From positions 7,076,501 through 7,140,500 of the forward strand of contig JAHQIY010000004.1 in assembly GCA_019054805.1 (NCBI GenBank): DNA of 64,000 nt. Reading direction: 5' to 3'. This document shows positions 39,863-52,100 of the stretch, piece after piece. A model generated the notes under the pieces. That model had not been told where the DNA came from and ran no database searches. It saw only the letters and a list, made by a program, of their open reading frames with translations. This DNA is from Brachionus manjavacas (Eukaryota; Rotifera; Eurotatoria; Ploima; Brachionidae). A program made the position numbers and the translations under genes. How positions within the stretch are numbered: position 1 is the stretch's first letter; the number at the start of each line of letters is the position of its first letter.

Positions 39863-41932
39863 TCATAATTCAGTATGGCCATTATCATTTGAGTCATTTT
39901 CCTCATTTGGTTTGATATAAACACCTTCATTTACACGCCAAAGATTATATTGATTGGCATTATGATAGCAAGAGACTTCTAATTGGCCATGAATTGGACG
40001 ACCAAAAGTGTCGCCATTTATGTGGAGATATTTATTTGTGTCTAAGTGTTTAAGTCTAATCGGTTCGTCTCTTTTCCAATATTCATCGTCGCATTCAATA
40101 ATCCAATTATCTCCAGTATCTCCATCTCCATTTTCACCAAATGCGCTAACTTCCTGATTGTTAGACAATGGCGATTGAAACAAATGACTGTGCAAATTTC
40201 GTTTGGTCGATAAATGATTCAACCTAATGATATCACCGCAGCGAACCGGCTGCCTAAAATCAATAAAATTTTACTTTATATTTATTTTCTAATTTAAAAA
40301 TCGATTTATATTTGTTGGTTAAATCCAAAGGAGAATCGTAGCTAAGCAAACAAGTTAGGAAATCAACAATCATTAACAATTCACTAGGAAATAGTTTTAT
40401 AGCTGATTTTTAAATATATTGCTCTTAAGCTGAATAAAAAATTAATATCATAAATGATACCAAAGTTTTATTGTTTTATTTGTTTTAAGTAAATTCTTAT
40501 TTTATCAATTGTATTTAATGATTTTATTTTTTGTTAATAAATGTTAAACAATCTTATTAAATTGAATAATTTTGATTAGTAACAAATTTTCAGATTTAGC
40601 TTAGTTTTCTTAATATCATTTAAATCGAACAAAAAACAGGTAAATTATTTTGTATTGCATCTATTTTAAACACTTAATATCGATGGTAGTTAAGTTAGTC
40701 CTCTATGCGGTCCATTTTGGATCAATTTCATCTTGGAAAAAAATGTTTTTCAAATTTCCACACAATTGTTTTTTTTTTATTTGCTTCTTGACTCATTTTC
40801 AGAGAATTGATACAAAAAAACAGAAAAATTTTGATTTCTAGAAAAATATCTTTAATTTCAATAATTTTTCGTTCAAAATCAAGAAAAATAAATAGGGAAT
40901 TGAGAGTTTATCATGCAACAGAAAAGTAAAAATAAATAAAATTTTTTAGGAAAATTAAGAAAAAAAATCTGTATTTTAGTGGTGTGATCATAAATTTAAA
41001 TAAAAAAGTAATTCTAAATAATTTTTTTATAAATCAAGACTTAATTATATATTTAACTTCTAAATGATTTTATTTTTGCGATTTTTTTAAAAAATTTAAC
41101 TTTTAATATCAATCAAAAAATGAATTATTAATTTCTGATGCTTTTTAATCTTTTTTAATAATATTTTGAGAAAATTAATCTAACTTGGTTGCCTTATGTT
41201 CTACTTAGTACACAATAAATTCAAGAATTAATAGCAAATTTAGAAATTACCCTCTATCGATTGATTTGGTCTCTCCATGTTTTGATATTATTTGCCAGTA
41301 GCTATTGTGGTCATCAGCATTTCGAACCGCCGTTACAGACTTCAAATAAAAATAAATCAAAGCACAATTAATAAATTTAACAGATTCAAGTTTACCTGTT
41401 GTCCTGATCCGGAGCCATATTTGACATCATGAGAGTGTAAGCGAGCATTAGAATTTAAATTCAACAACTTGATTGTTGATGTAAATGTAACGTAATCATA
41501 TTCTGAAAATAAAAGTTGGATTAATTAATTAAATCTCGAAAATAGAGAAAAAAAACACAAAATGAAAAAAAAGCTAAATATGTTTTATGTTGTGTGGAAT
41601 AAATTATTACAAAATGGATTATTTTTTCTAATAAATATTTTAATTGGCATGATTATGTGTTCATATTTTGTTTTCTGTATTAGCTGAATGAAAATTAGAT
41701 TTAAATGAGAATCTCTGAAAAAAGGAAAAATATTTGCCATAAAATTAAAAGCAAATAAGACTCACAAACGCTCCGAAAATTACGCAATAAAATTGGATTT
41801 GGCAGAAATTTTTGAGAAAAATAAATTAGATTATTACTTACTCATTGATTGTATTTGGTTCAAAAATGATAGAACTATTAGAATACCATACAAAATATTT
41901 GCATAATTTGAATTCTTTTTCCAATAATCCAT
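39863..41932 (-). CDS. SDF2: SDF2 family ER protein (three MIR domains)
   Basis: Four exons, 41932-41842, 41502-41396, 41339-41251 and 40253-39863, give 225 aa, the usual size. The first exon carries a hydrophobic signal peptide (GILIVLSFLNQIQS). The rest is the MIR beta-trefoil: IKLLNLNSNARLHSHDVKYGSGSGQQSVT, DDHNSYWQI, GDIIRLNHLSTKRNLHSH, SPLSNNQEVSAFG, FGRPIHGQLEVSC. The protein ends HTEL, a KDEL-type ER-retrieval signal like the HAEL of vertebrate SDF2. Known family role: a partner of ER DnaJ (DNAJB11) and BiP in chaperoning and O-mannosylation quality control. Introns are 339, 56 and 997 bp. SDF2 and SDF2L1 cannot be separated here. Confidence 0.93.
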
Positions 41933-43001
41933 GGCTAATTCAATTCGTTCTGTTAATGATCTGTAAGTTAAAAAATTAAAAAATTTAATAAATAATAATC
42001 AATACTTTTTTGTTTAATCTTCTAATCTACACTTAAAAAGTTGAATTTATGACTTTGGAGTTGAAATTTTTTTATAAAATAAATTATGATTTTGAAAGCT
42101 TTATTTTGAGTTCTCAAATTCAAAGATGAATTTCAAGAAAAACATATCAAATATACGTAAGAGGACGAAAATATGCTTTGAAATTTTGACACGTGTTATT
42201 CAGGGAATAGAAATTAAAATTATTTAAACTTTTTAGCCAATCTGATACCATTCGTATGCTCAACATTTTTGAGTAATTATTAAATTTTTTTTTTAATGAA
42301 GAATTTGAAGAAATTGTTGGATTTAATTTAATTATTGATTAAAAAATAAATATAAAATAAAATAACTAAAATTGAAATATATGATAAAATTGAATGTCTC
42401 TTTTCGATAAATAAACAGAAATATACTCGGAGATTCTTACAAAGACTTATTAAACGATTTTTAATTATATGAATGTAAAAATATTTAACAATGATAACAA
42501 TTGTTATTGAATGATTGCTAATGTTGAATACATAATTAACTACATAATGAAAAATCTTTTAATAATTTCGAAAAGACATTAAGATAATATTTAATAAATC
42601 ATTTTTTAAAGCGCAGTCGCAGTCGGTTCCGGATCTTAACAAAGATGAGAGAAACCATTTTAGTTTTAATTAAGGAATCGCTCACTTGAATCACATGCAT
42701 TTTTTATGATTTTTTGTTTGTTAAGCTAGTTCCTTTATTTATTATAAAAAAAATTTTCATCATATATTCAGTTAGTTATTTCTTATTAAAAATAATAAAT
42801 CGATTTAAATTTTAAATAGATCCATAAATGAATGATATTGAATTTTCTATTAATCTCACCATCAAATTTGGTCTTTTAATCGATAATTTTGATTTTAAAA
42901 ATCATAAAAAATATAATCAAAAAATTTTTAATTTTAAAAAGCTTTTTATTTACAAATTTTATTAATAAATGTATTCTAAAAAATAAAAAAAATTAAACAT
43001 C
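41933..43001. other. AT-rich spacer
   Basis: No feature supported upstream of SDF2. It should hold the SDF2 promoter. Confidence 0.5.
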
Positions 43002-44633
43002 TTAATCTATCACTAATCCAACAACTTGGTTATCTTTTGTGATACAAAAATTACTATAGAAATTAGTTCCTTCAACTCTTGAATAATAGAAAAATGTTTT
43101 CATCAATATTTTTTCATTGTGAGCATCATAGACATAAAATTTTCCATCATTGAAAAATATAATTTTACCTTCGACAAGTTCAGCAGAATTTTTAAGAAAC
43201 TTTTGGTCAAAATCAGTTACATAAAAATGTAAAAAATTGTATGGTAAATTAACACTTTTGAGAAAACTTCCATCTATGGCATTGATTATATTAATTTGAG
43301 AACCATATAAGCTTTTTTGTTTTACATAAATTTTGTTACTTTTTGTATAAATTTTTAAAAAATCCTTTGTATTTGAACTTAAAAGACCATTTGAATTAAG
43401 TTCAAATGAATTTAAAAGATCCATATTTAAATTAAACACATACACAATTAAATATTTGAATTCTTTATCAGTTATTAAAATGAAGATTTTACTGTTTTCA
43501 ATACAAATATCAACAATCATCATTTCCGAAAAATTAATAAAATTTATGTCTCTGCTTTCAAGAATGCTCAACTCAGCATCGAAAATAGACATTTTGACCA
43601 AGCACTCACAACTTTCTTGTTCTATTGAATTTTCATGACATACAAAAATACCCGACCCGTTAGTGTTGACTGAAAAAATTTTGTAATCAAGTTTTATTTC
43701 TTTGCATAATTCGCCAAGCTTATTAAAAATTTTAATAAAAGAGGAATTTCTCTGAATTGAATGCAAAACAAACAATTCTACGTTTAAGTATTCTATTGTA
43801 AAAATTGATTTTATTATATTCTTATTTAACTTTTTAATATTGAGAATTGAATCCATTGAAAATATTGATTCAAAATTTTTTCTTTCATTTTGTAAATTTA
43901 TCTCCGAATTTTCCTCATTTAAAGGTTTGATTTCTAATTTTCCAAAAGAATCACTTTCTGATCTAGAACATTTGGAAATAAAATTCTTTAGACTCACAAA
44001 TTTCCAAGAATTCATTTCAATTAAATAATTATTTATTTGACTCTCTATGGAATTCTTGTATATCTCATAATCGAAAGTCTCCTTAAGTTTCATCGTCTCT
44101 GTATTCAAATAATTACTCCATGCAGTATTTTTTTCAACAAACATATCGATTGATTTTCTAATATTTTGTCGATTGGCCTTTAAATTTTCCAGAATATCGC
44201 TCTCCATTAAGTTAATCCGATTCAAAAGATTTTGCTTTTCTTTTTCAATCATTCCTTGGATATTTTTGTAGTTCCAGTCGAGTTCAAATCTCAAAATGCC
44301 AAGTTTTGAATTGATTCTATATTCGAAATTATTAATACAATCTTTAAAGTCTTGCACACGATTTTTTATTCTGTATAATTTGGCTCCAATGTTGTTGGAA
44401 CTTTTGGAATTTATTATACGTAATTTTCCGTAATGTTTGTCAATTTTATCCATAAAAATTCCGACAGCGTTTATTTTTTCAAGATCTTCATTTGGTTCAT
44501 CATCTCCTTTGAATTCGTTCAAACATTTGTACTCAATACAAATGTCACATATTAATCGATTGAAAGGAAGTTGAGTCAAATCATGGTTCAATTTCTTACA
44601 AAAATGACACTTAAAAGATTTTTCTACATTCAT
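43002..44633 (-). CDS. Cysteine-motif / coiled-coil protein, TRIM-like layout
   Basis: Single-exon frame of 543 aa. The N-terminus has paired cysteines spaced C9-x2-C12-x16-C29-x2-C32-x4-C37, which could bind zinc but are too few for a full RING. Residues about 85-220 are helical and charged with long heptad-like stretches (NNFEYRINSKLG, MIEKEKQNLLNRI), a probable coiled coil. The C-terminal half (about 260-543) is beta-rich with recurring hydrophobic-Asp/Asn turns (FNLNMDLLNS, NIINAIDGSF, KFYVYDAHN), compatible with a beta-propeller such as NHL/WD-type. The order zinc motif, coiled coil, propeller recalls TRIM-NHL proteins, but no domain is strong enough to name the family. Absence of introns contrasts with its neighbours. 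Confidence 0.7.
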   Translation of the reverse strand: MNVEKSFKCHFCKKLNHDLTQLPFNRLICDICIEYKCLNEFKGDDEPNEDLEKINAVGIFMDKIDKHYGKLRIINSKSSNNIGAKLYRIKNRVQDFKDCINNFEYRINSKLGILRFELDWNYKNIQGMIEKEKQNLLNRINLMESDILENLKANRQNIRKSIDMFVEKNTAWSNYLNTETMKLKETFDYEIYKNSIESQINNYLIEMNSWKFVSLKNFISKCSRSESDSFGKLEIKPLNEENSEINLQNERKNFESIFSMDSILNIKKLNKNIIKSIFTIEYLNVELFVLHSIQRNSSFIKIFNKLGELCKEIKLDYKIFSVNTNGSGIFVCHENSIEQESCECLVKMSIFDAELSILESRDINFINFSEMMIVDICIENSKIFILITDKEFKYLIVYVFNLNMDLLNSFELNSNGLLSSNTKDFLKIYTKSNKIYVKQKSLYGSQINIINAIDGSFLKSVNLPYNFLHFYVTDFDQKFLKNSAELVEGKIIFFNDGKFYVYDAHNEKILMKTFFYYSRVEGTNFYSNFCITKDNQVVGLVID

Positions 44634-45385
44634 TCTTAATTTGAGTTAGTAAGAAAATTCATTACAAATTTATATTCGTTTAAACTGAACTATTAAAGTC
44701 CTGAAATTAATGATTGATCTGAATAAAAGACAAAAAAGTTAATCTTTTTCAACCATTTGCACATCGGTCAAAAACTGGGTTATCAGTACATTTTTTTAGG
44801 GTACTTTATCAATTTAGTTTTCAATAAAATTCCTTGATTCTTATTAATAAATTTTAATTAAATAAAATGTAAAAAGCTGTCTTATAGAAAAAAATTTAGA
44901 ATTTACAAAATTATGGACTTAAAAGGATCATTAGTCATAAGTACCTCCAGGTACATAAATTATAAATGATATTCTATTGATTTCGAGATACTTTTAAATG
45001 TAAAAACAATTTTTACTTCATGATCAATATGGTCTAATTTTTTGTGTTTGAATTACAAAATGTATTCAATGTTGAAATTATATTGAAAAAGTGCAATGTT
45101 TCAAATATTTTTTTCAGTCTCAAATAAAAAAAATAATTTTGAGTTAATATTGCTTGCATTTTCATATTTGATATTAAACTCTTTAGTGAAATATTAAAGA
45201 GTTTGTTTATCTGAACCGAGCCAATGCTCCTTCAGAATATAAAAAATTGAAATTATAGTTAAATTTAGATGAAATAAAATAAAAAAAGAAAAAGAAAAAA
45301 AAGAAAAATTTATTTTCAAAAGGACAGAAACTGGTTTGATCCTCTCATCTGGTTGATCTGGACCCTTTCAAAAATCACAAATAGC
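44634..45385. other. Spacer with dispersed repeat
   Basis: Apart from the dispersed repeat at 45027-45158 no feature is supported. Confidence 0.5.
45027..45158 (+). repeat. Dispersed repeat, copy 2 of 2
   Basis: Partner of 16319-16450, same orientation, about 80 percent similar by eye with small indels. Confidence 0.75.
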
Positions 45386-46059
45386 CCCAGATCATTTTTC
45401 AATGACTTTTGGATCAAAAGTTATCTTAAAAAAGACACTGAAATTTGCCTTTTTTAATTTCTTCAAAAATATTAGGTATCCATACACTTTTTGTTATATC
45501 TAGCGAACCGAAAGCCCAAATGTTTTGAAGTTTTTAACAAATTCTAACGAAATTGAGGAAGCTGTAAAAAGCTTTTGCTCTCGAGTTAGAAAAATTGAAA
45601 AAGCAAGAGGTCATTATATTTTTAAATAATAAAACTTAACAAAAAAATAAATATGCAAAAATTAATTTTAATTTTATTTAAATATTAAAGCTTAAACTAG
45701 CATATTTCATTTATTTTCTTAAAGCATACTTTAAAAGGTTTTAATTGATATATTTTATTGTCATAATGGGGTTCTTTTTTGTTCATTTAATCTATTCATA
45801 AGTGAATATTGCTTTTTTGAAGTTTTTTTTAATAATAGTGATAAAATTAATCAAAAATTATATTATATTCATACTTACTCTAAAGCTTATTCTTACCTTA
45901 ATATTTGTTAAAAATTTCAAAACATTTGGGCTTTCGGTTCGCTAGATATAACAAATAGTGTATGAATACCTAATATTTTTGAAGAAATTAAAAAAGGCAA
46001 ATTTCAGTGTCTTTTTCCAGATAACTTTTGATACAAAAGTCATTGAAAAATGATCAGGG
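45386..46059. mobile_element. Foldback / long-TIR non-autonomous DNA element
   Basis: Terminal inverted repeats of about 155 bp (45386-45542 and 45903-46059) match at roughly 95 percent. Both contain AGCGAACCGAAAGCCCAAAT or its complement, and both end in CCC(A/T)GATCATTTTTC. The 360-bp centre is AT-rich and non-coding. No clear target-site duplication is visible. The long, very similar arms could form a hairpin transcript. Superfamily not assigned. Confidence 0.8.
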
Positions 46060-47183
46060 TTCATTTTAATCAGTCTTCTTTGCTCTATAAAATAAACAAC
46101 TAAACATATATATTAACTTTCAAAACACTAGAGGACAATTGTCATTTTTAGGTAAAGGTGTTCCAGGTGGCCTATTTCGGTTAATTAACATAGTAAAAAC
46201 TTTTAATTTAATTTTTTTAAATATTAGATGATATTAAATAGCTACTGGAACATATTTTTTTTAACATGTCAAACTTTTGAACATTCTTTTTTGAACACCC
46301 GTTATATTAGAGACAATCCAAACTTAAAATTGTCCTGCAGTTAGAACATTTTTTTTATACAGAATTAATTTTACGGTTAATTTAAATTTTGTTCTTTTGC
46401 CTTCTTTTTATAATCTTTGTAATTAATCTCTCTATTTTAGGCTTTTATGATTTTCCAATTTAAATAAAAAATCTTTTTTTAAATTCTTGACTCGGATTTG
46501 ATTTTTTGACAAAAACTGCCCTTATTTTCATTTTTTTTATTCTATTTATTAATTTAATACATTTTTTTATTTGAGATTTTGTTCTTTGAACTTTAATTGA
46601 ATTCAAGCTTATTTACTATTGCATCTATTGACAACTAGAATAAAAAACTGTTATTGTTCTTTTAGATCTTTTTAAACAAAATTATGATTTAAATGGAATA
46701 ATAAATGTTCATTCTGTTCTTTTTAGAGGCTTATTCAATTCTTCCTAACGAAAAGACATCGTTTATGTACTTATTGCCTTCTTTTCATTTAAAAAAATGG
46801 CAAGTTTTTTTTCTATTTTACATTTCTAAAAATAATTATATTTAAAATTTAAAAAGGCTCAAGTATTGAGTTTAAATGAAACAACGTAATTTCAAAATTT
46901 CAAAAAAGTTAAATAGAAAAATAAATTTGCCAAAAGTTCTTTTTGTTCTTTTTAGAAAATATTTCAGATCTAAGGTTAGAACAGACGTCCTTTCTACCCT
47001 TTTTGTATTTTTGTTGTTAAAAAGAAAGTTGTTAAGAATAAATGATGTTGATGACTCAATACTTTTTTAGCTGAATTAAAAATTTATTTTTTTTTGTAAA
47101 ATAATTATTCAAATAAAAAAAAATTAGAAAACATATTTGATTTAATTAGGGAAAAAATAAAAATAGACTCAGCTTAAAACTAT
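46060..47183. other. AT-rich spacer downstream of SLC25A46
   Basis: A 64-codon frame at 46876-47070 has no domain and is likely chance. GTTCTTTTTAGA-like motifs recur at about 46655, 46720 and 46940, perhaps a decayed element. Confidence 0.35.
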
Positions 47184-48781
47184 TTAATTGATTGAATTTT
47201 TCATTAAATTTTTCACGTTATTCATATCACTTCTAGTGGTCCATTCCGAATCGAATATACGCAAAGCAACTGTTTTTCCGAAATTTAGAATTGCATAAGC
47301 AATTAGCGATTCTACAATCAGAGTTCCCGCACCCTTATAAAATCCCAGAAAACCTTCTGTTTCATGAATTGATCTTGCGCAATCAAAAAATCCATCATAT
47401 CGAGTGTTTATCGGAATAACTCCATAACCATTATCAGTGTTGTCAATAATGGTTCTAGTTCCTTGTACCATTAGTCGATTCAAAATAGTCTCTATAGGAT
47501 AAAGAGTCAACGTAGCACTAAAATAACTGAATAACTCTGACAAAGCTTTGTCGAATGGCTGATCAACAACCTCTGCTTCAACTTCATCAACATTACAAAT
47601 TCTTCTCTAATAATATAAAAAATAAAAAATGATATAAAAAGTCCATTGCTAAATACTTTATCATTAAAAATTTTTTTAGATAAATTAACCAGTTTCAAGA
47701 AGATTTTTTCAAATCCAACAGACAAAAAATGAAAACTAAGAAAATAAAGAGAATTGGGAATAATTAACGACCATAAAGATATCATTCGTGTTCTATAATT
47801 ATATCTATAACCAGTTATACGGTTATATGTCTCTCTTGCCAAATCAACCAAACCGAAATTTTCGTTAGAAATTCCACTCTTAAATCCAACATTATTTTAG
47901 TTACGTTAAAAATTAATCAAAAAAAACTAAATACCTGAACACTTTCATAAATAACAGCTGTTAAAATTGGAGTTGTCCATGCACTAGAGAGCCTAATAGA
48001 ATAAAAATAAAATTTTGAATAAAATATTTGAAAATTAGGATACATTTTAAGACTTATGTGGCCATACAGTTTTTCCGTTTTTTTTACATCTTCTATGTTC
48101 CTTAAATTTTAACAAAATTAGACAAATCAATCATTAAGAATAACTATCTTTACTTTTCCCAAGTTGTCAACTCAGCCAACACGGACTCTAAAATAGTTTT
48201 TGTTCCATTGTAAGCTGCCATGCTAAAGCATCCTTTCCATAATGTATAAAAACCCTTTAAAAGAATAATTATTAGAATAAAAGAATAATGTTTTTTTTAA
48301 TTATTTACATAAAAATTAAGATTGTAAAAAACGGGCATTAGTGTGAAAGGAGTTGTATGATATTTGTAGCTTTCTGAATGAATCTATTAAAAAAAATAAT
48401 TGACGATATTAATATGCTTATTTTAAATTACTTGACATTGCCATCTTAATGCTTTAAAAGGATATAAAGCAAATTGATTGAAAATTCTTCAAAATTAATT
48501 TTTCTAATTTTTTTTGAATTTTTATTTAATTTTTTAAGCTACCTAGAAGCTTTGAATAATAGTTCATTGTTACTTTTTAACTGCTTAATAAAATTTTTAT
48601 CTTCTATGCTTTGTTTTCTTTCGATTTCGTTTAAATTTTGGTTATCCATAATATGTTGATTAAATCTGCTATCCGGACTATAAAATGGCGTTGATTTACC
48701 AGGAGAAAAAACTTTGCTAAAGGTATCTGATTCATAGGATTCCTTTAAAGGAACATTTTGATTCTTAAAAAGATCTGCCAT
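47184..48781 (-). CDS. SLC25A46: SLC25A46-type mitochondrial outer-membrane carrier-like protein
   Basis: Eight exons (48781-48543, 48486-48432, 48383-48309, 48254-48154, 48100-48068, 47992-47935, 47878-47657, 47606-47184) give 401 aa. Introns are about 50-60 bp where short. The C-terminal repeat is diagnostic: LYPIETILNRLMVQGTRTII, DNTDNGYGVIPINTRYDGF and GFLGFYKGAGTLIVES match animal SLC25A46 closely. The N-terminal repeat has FKALRWQCQ and YHTTPFTL. The N-terminal 80 residues are polar, as in the family. SLC25A46 is a degenerate solute carrier (related to yeast Ugo1) in the mitochondrial outer membrane that works with mitofusin, OPA1 and MICOS in fusion and lipid exchange. It is divergently arranged with SMG6, whose ATG lies 321 bp from the ATG of this gene. 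Confidence 0.93.
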
Positions 48782-49101
48782 CCTAAGAACGAAAAAGAAT
48801 AAAATTCTTGAATTTTTTTTTTCAAAAATTATTTTTCAAAACTTGAAATAATTATTCAATCAGATACATTCACAAGCTTCAAAAATAGCATAAATTGTTA
48901 ATTTAAAAATGAACTAAAATAAGATTCGTTTAAAAGCGTTTCAGAAATTTCAAATGCTAATTTTGTACTTGATCTTTTCAAAATAAGTACTTATCTTCTA
49001 TTCTAATAATTTTAAATTTTGTCAATAATTTATTCACGACAGAAAAATCGATTTTTACAATTAAAACAAGCTAGATTTGTAATTTGGAACTTTGAAATTA
49101 G
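48782..49101. promoter_or_regulatory. Divergent promoter region of SLC25A46 and SMG6
   Basis: The 320 bp between two start codons must contain both promoters unless leaders are longer or spliced. It is AT-rich and no TATA box can be singled out. Confidence 0.4.
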
Positions 49102-52100
49102 ATGAATGTGGAAAAAGGAAAATTTGAAAAAAAAAAATCCAACCAAGAAATGACAGGAAATAATGGAACAAAAAAGAACCGTCACCCCGAATTAGCTCGA
49201 TATCAACCGCCTAGTTCAAGAAATGCAAATAATCAAAATCAAACACTACAAAATTTGAATAAAGATTTACAAAATTTAAAATTATCTCAAGAAAAAATTA
49301 CAGAAGTAAGTAAACCAGCAGAAAAGAGTTCAAACCATCCAAGTGGAGGCCTGATTAAATTAGACCGGAAGGCTATTGATAAAATAATCAGTAAGAGTGA
49401 TCCTAGAATTTCAAATGATAGATATGAAGCCTTGAATAGTGATGAAAATACTGATTCAGAAAGACATTTGGTGATAAAATCTGATCGATTACAAAAAAAC
49501 GAATCACGTACTTTATTCAACCCTGATAATCCAAATAAGCCAATTCATGTTGACTTAAAGTCGAGGCAAGCACCCAGCCTAAAACCAGAGCTTAAAAAAT
49601 CAAAAATTACAGATAATAAAAAGTATTTTTTGTATTGATTGAGTTTTTGCATAAAAAAATTTTGTTCTAGAAATTTGCTCGATAATTCAAAAAAAAAGGA
49701 ACCAGAGAAAAAAATCGACCCAAGAAATGAAGAATTAATCAATCGTGTAGACCATTTGATAAAGCATATCCAGCCATTAGAAGAAAAATTAAAAAATATG
49801 CTCGAATCTTTTCAGTTCAACCAATTTTTTGATCAATTTCTGGATAATATCAACCAAATCAGGTAGCATTCAATAAATTTAGCAGATAAGAAAATTTTTA
49901 ATTAAGTTAGAATATTTTTGTCTCTTTTTTGAAATTAACACTTAAAAATTGTTGAGGATCCTAATAAATATCATATATTTTAAAACTAAAGAAATTCTAA
50001 ATTTGAGAAAATAAGAAAAAATGGATGCTAAGATTTATATATTTTTTATTTAGAATATATAAATCTTTATATTTCTCTATATAAATATATAAATCTTTAT
50101 ATTTGAGAAATATTTTATTTTTCTCAATTAAAAATAAAATAAATAGTTTAATTACTTAATAGATGTGTAAATTTTTGAATTTTTTATGTTAAATTTTAGG
50201 TCTAATTATTTATTTTTTTGAGGAAAACCTTAACTGACTTGTTTTAAATGTAAACAAAGATTCAAAGAACTTTTGAGTACTTTTTTAGTTTACGGTGGAA
50301 AAATCTGTGCAGACTCCTGATACCTCGATATTTTTTCTTTTCCATTAACACAAAGGATATATTCTTTTATTTAAATGTCGTCTAAATTTTTGTTTTTCTT
50401 ATTTAAATTGAAGAATTTGAATTTAAAATTTTTTTAAAATAGAGTCCAAAATTTATAACATTCTATCTATCGACTACTTATCTTCAAAAATTTAAGAATC
50501 AAAATTTTTTAAATATTCTTCATTTATCCATTTCTTTTGCATCCTATAAAAATTCAAAAACATTTGTATTTTTTTATCACTTTTAGCCAGAGATGTTGTG
50601 TTTTGAAAACTAACTAACATAAATATTTAAGTATTTGTCTGATTTTGACACAAGCTTAGAACTCATTCAAATATAGAAAATTTAACATTATGTTTTATTA
50701 TATTGATATTAAATTGTTAAAAAAAAATTAAATTTAAGCAAATAAAATTTAAATACAGTTAGCCTTTGTAAGTCTGACGCGATCGGGAAAAAATCTTGCT
50801 TGATCTTGCTTGATAAAAATGCCGGAAGACACGACTGCCAAATTATATTTTAATTTCCCGTACCCTATTAAATCTTTTTTTATTATTTACATTTTTCCTT
50901 TCGGATCGCGCTGGACTAACGACTGTGCAACATTTAAATAAAATTTTACAGTGTTTAAGCAATGAAAAAAAAATTCTTTTCGAATTATTCTATAAAACAA
51001 AGTTTTTGATTCCTAGTGGAAATACGCAAAATATATTAATATTTTACTTTTTTTACTTACCTTTTTTTAAAATCTTTATTAAATAAATATATTGTTCTCT
51101 TTTAGCAATATGTATTCTGTTAAAGGCAAAGTGATCATGGTTTAATAAATCTAAATTGTATTAGAAAAATACGACATTTTGATGAATGAATGATTTTTAT
51201 TTCTATGTATTGGGCGTGTTTCTAAAATACTAAATAAATGCTAGAGCAGAGTTTTTTTTAAGTCACAAATCATAAGTCAAGTCAAGTCAATGACTTAAAT
51301 TTTTTTTTTTTCAAGTCAAGTTGGTGATTTTTTTTGTAGACGAGCTTTAAATTTTTTATTTATTTTATCGAACTCCAGTTTAACTTAATTTTAAATGAAT
51401 AAATAAATAAAAAAAATTAAAATCAAAGTCTTTAAAAAAAAAAATTTAGCTTAATTCACAACTTTGATTTAAAAAATTTTTTTTTAACTTCAGTCACAAC
51501 TTTGACTTAAATTTTTGTGAATTTAACTTAAAACTGTGAGTTAAAAACAAGTATATGCTGGAGATGCAGAAACTCAATATTAATGTTGTGAAAATACAAC
51601 TAATATATCTAGCTAATAGTGTAGGATATAAAAATTGTAAAAATTCTGATCGAGTTGGTCAATTTTGGGATTCATAAAAAATCAATAAAAAACGCTGAGT
51701 AAAACAATAATTTTATCAGAAAATTGACTCATCATAGTAATGAAATAAGATGATCATTTGTTGGCCAAATTTAAGCGTAAATTATATAACCTTTGGGTCA
51801 TTAACAAATTTTTATATCTATGAGTTTTTCTAAAAGACATCATGTTCAACAACATAAAAATTCCTTAAACCTAATTAAATAAATAGAATCAAAAAAATTG
51901 ATTTTGGGAAAAAACAAGGGATCCTCCAAACGGCAACAGTCTTCGTTTCAACTCTCATGTTTGCATTTCAAAGATTTTTGTTGGTTTTTTCAATTAAAAA
52001 ATAATAATTAAATTTCATCACTCCAGTTTAATTTAGTCTTATGACCATGAATATGCAATAAATTAAAAGCTGATTTTCAATTTCAAGTTTTATTCATATT

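Noticed and set aside
46876-47070. 64-codon plus-strand frame
   Set aside because: Short, low-complexity, no start context or domain, in AT-rich spacer.
49639-49866. Separate small gene after 49638
   Set aside because: It is SMG6 exon 2; the 48-bp intron at 49623-49670 joins it to exon 1 in frame. A GT at 49632 is an alternative donor nine bases downstream.
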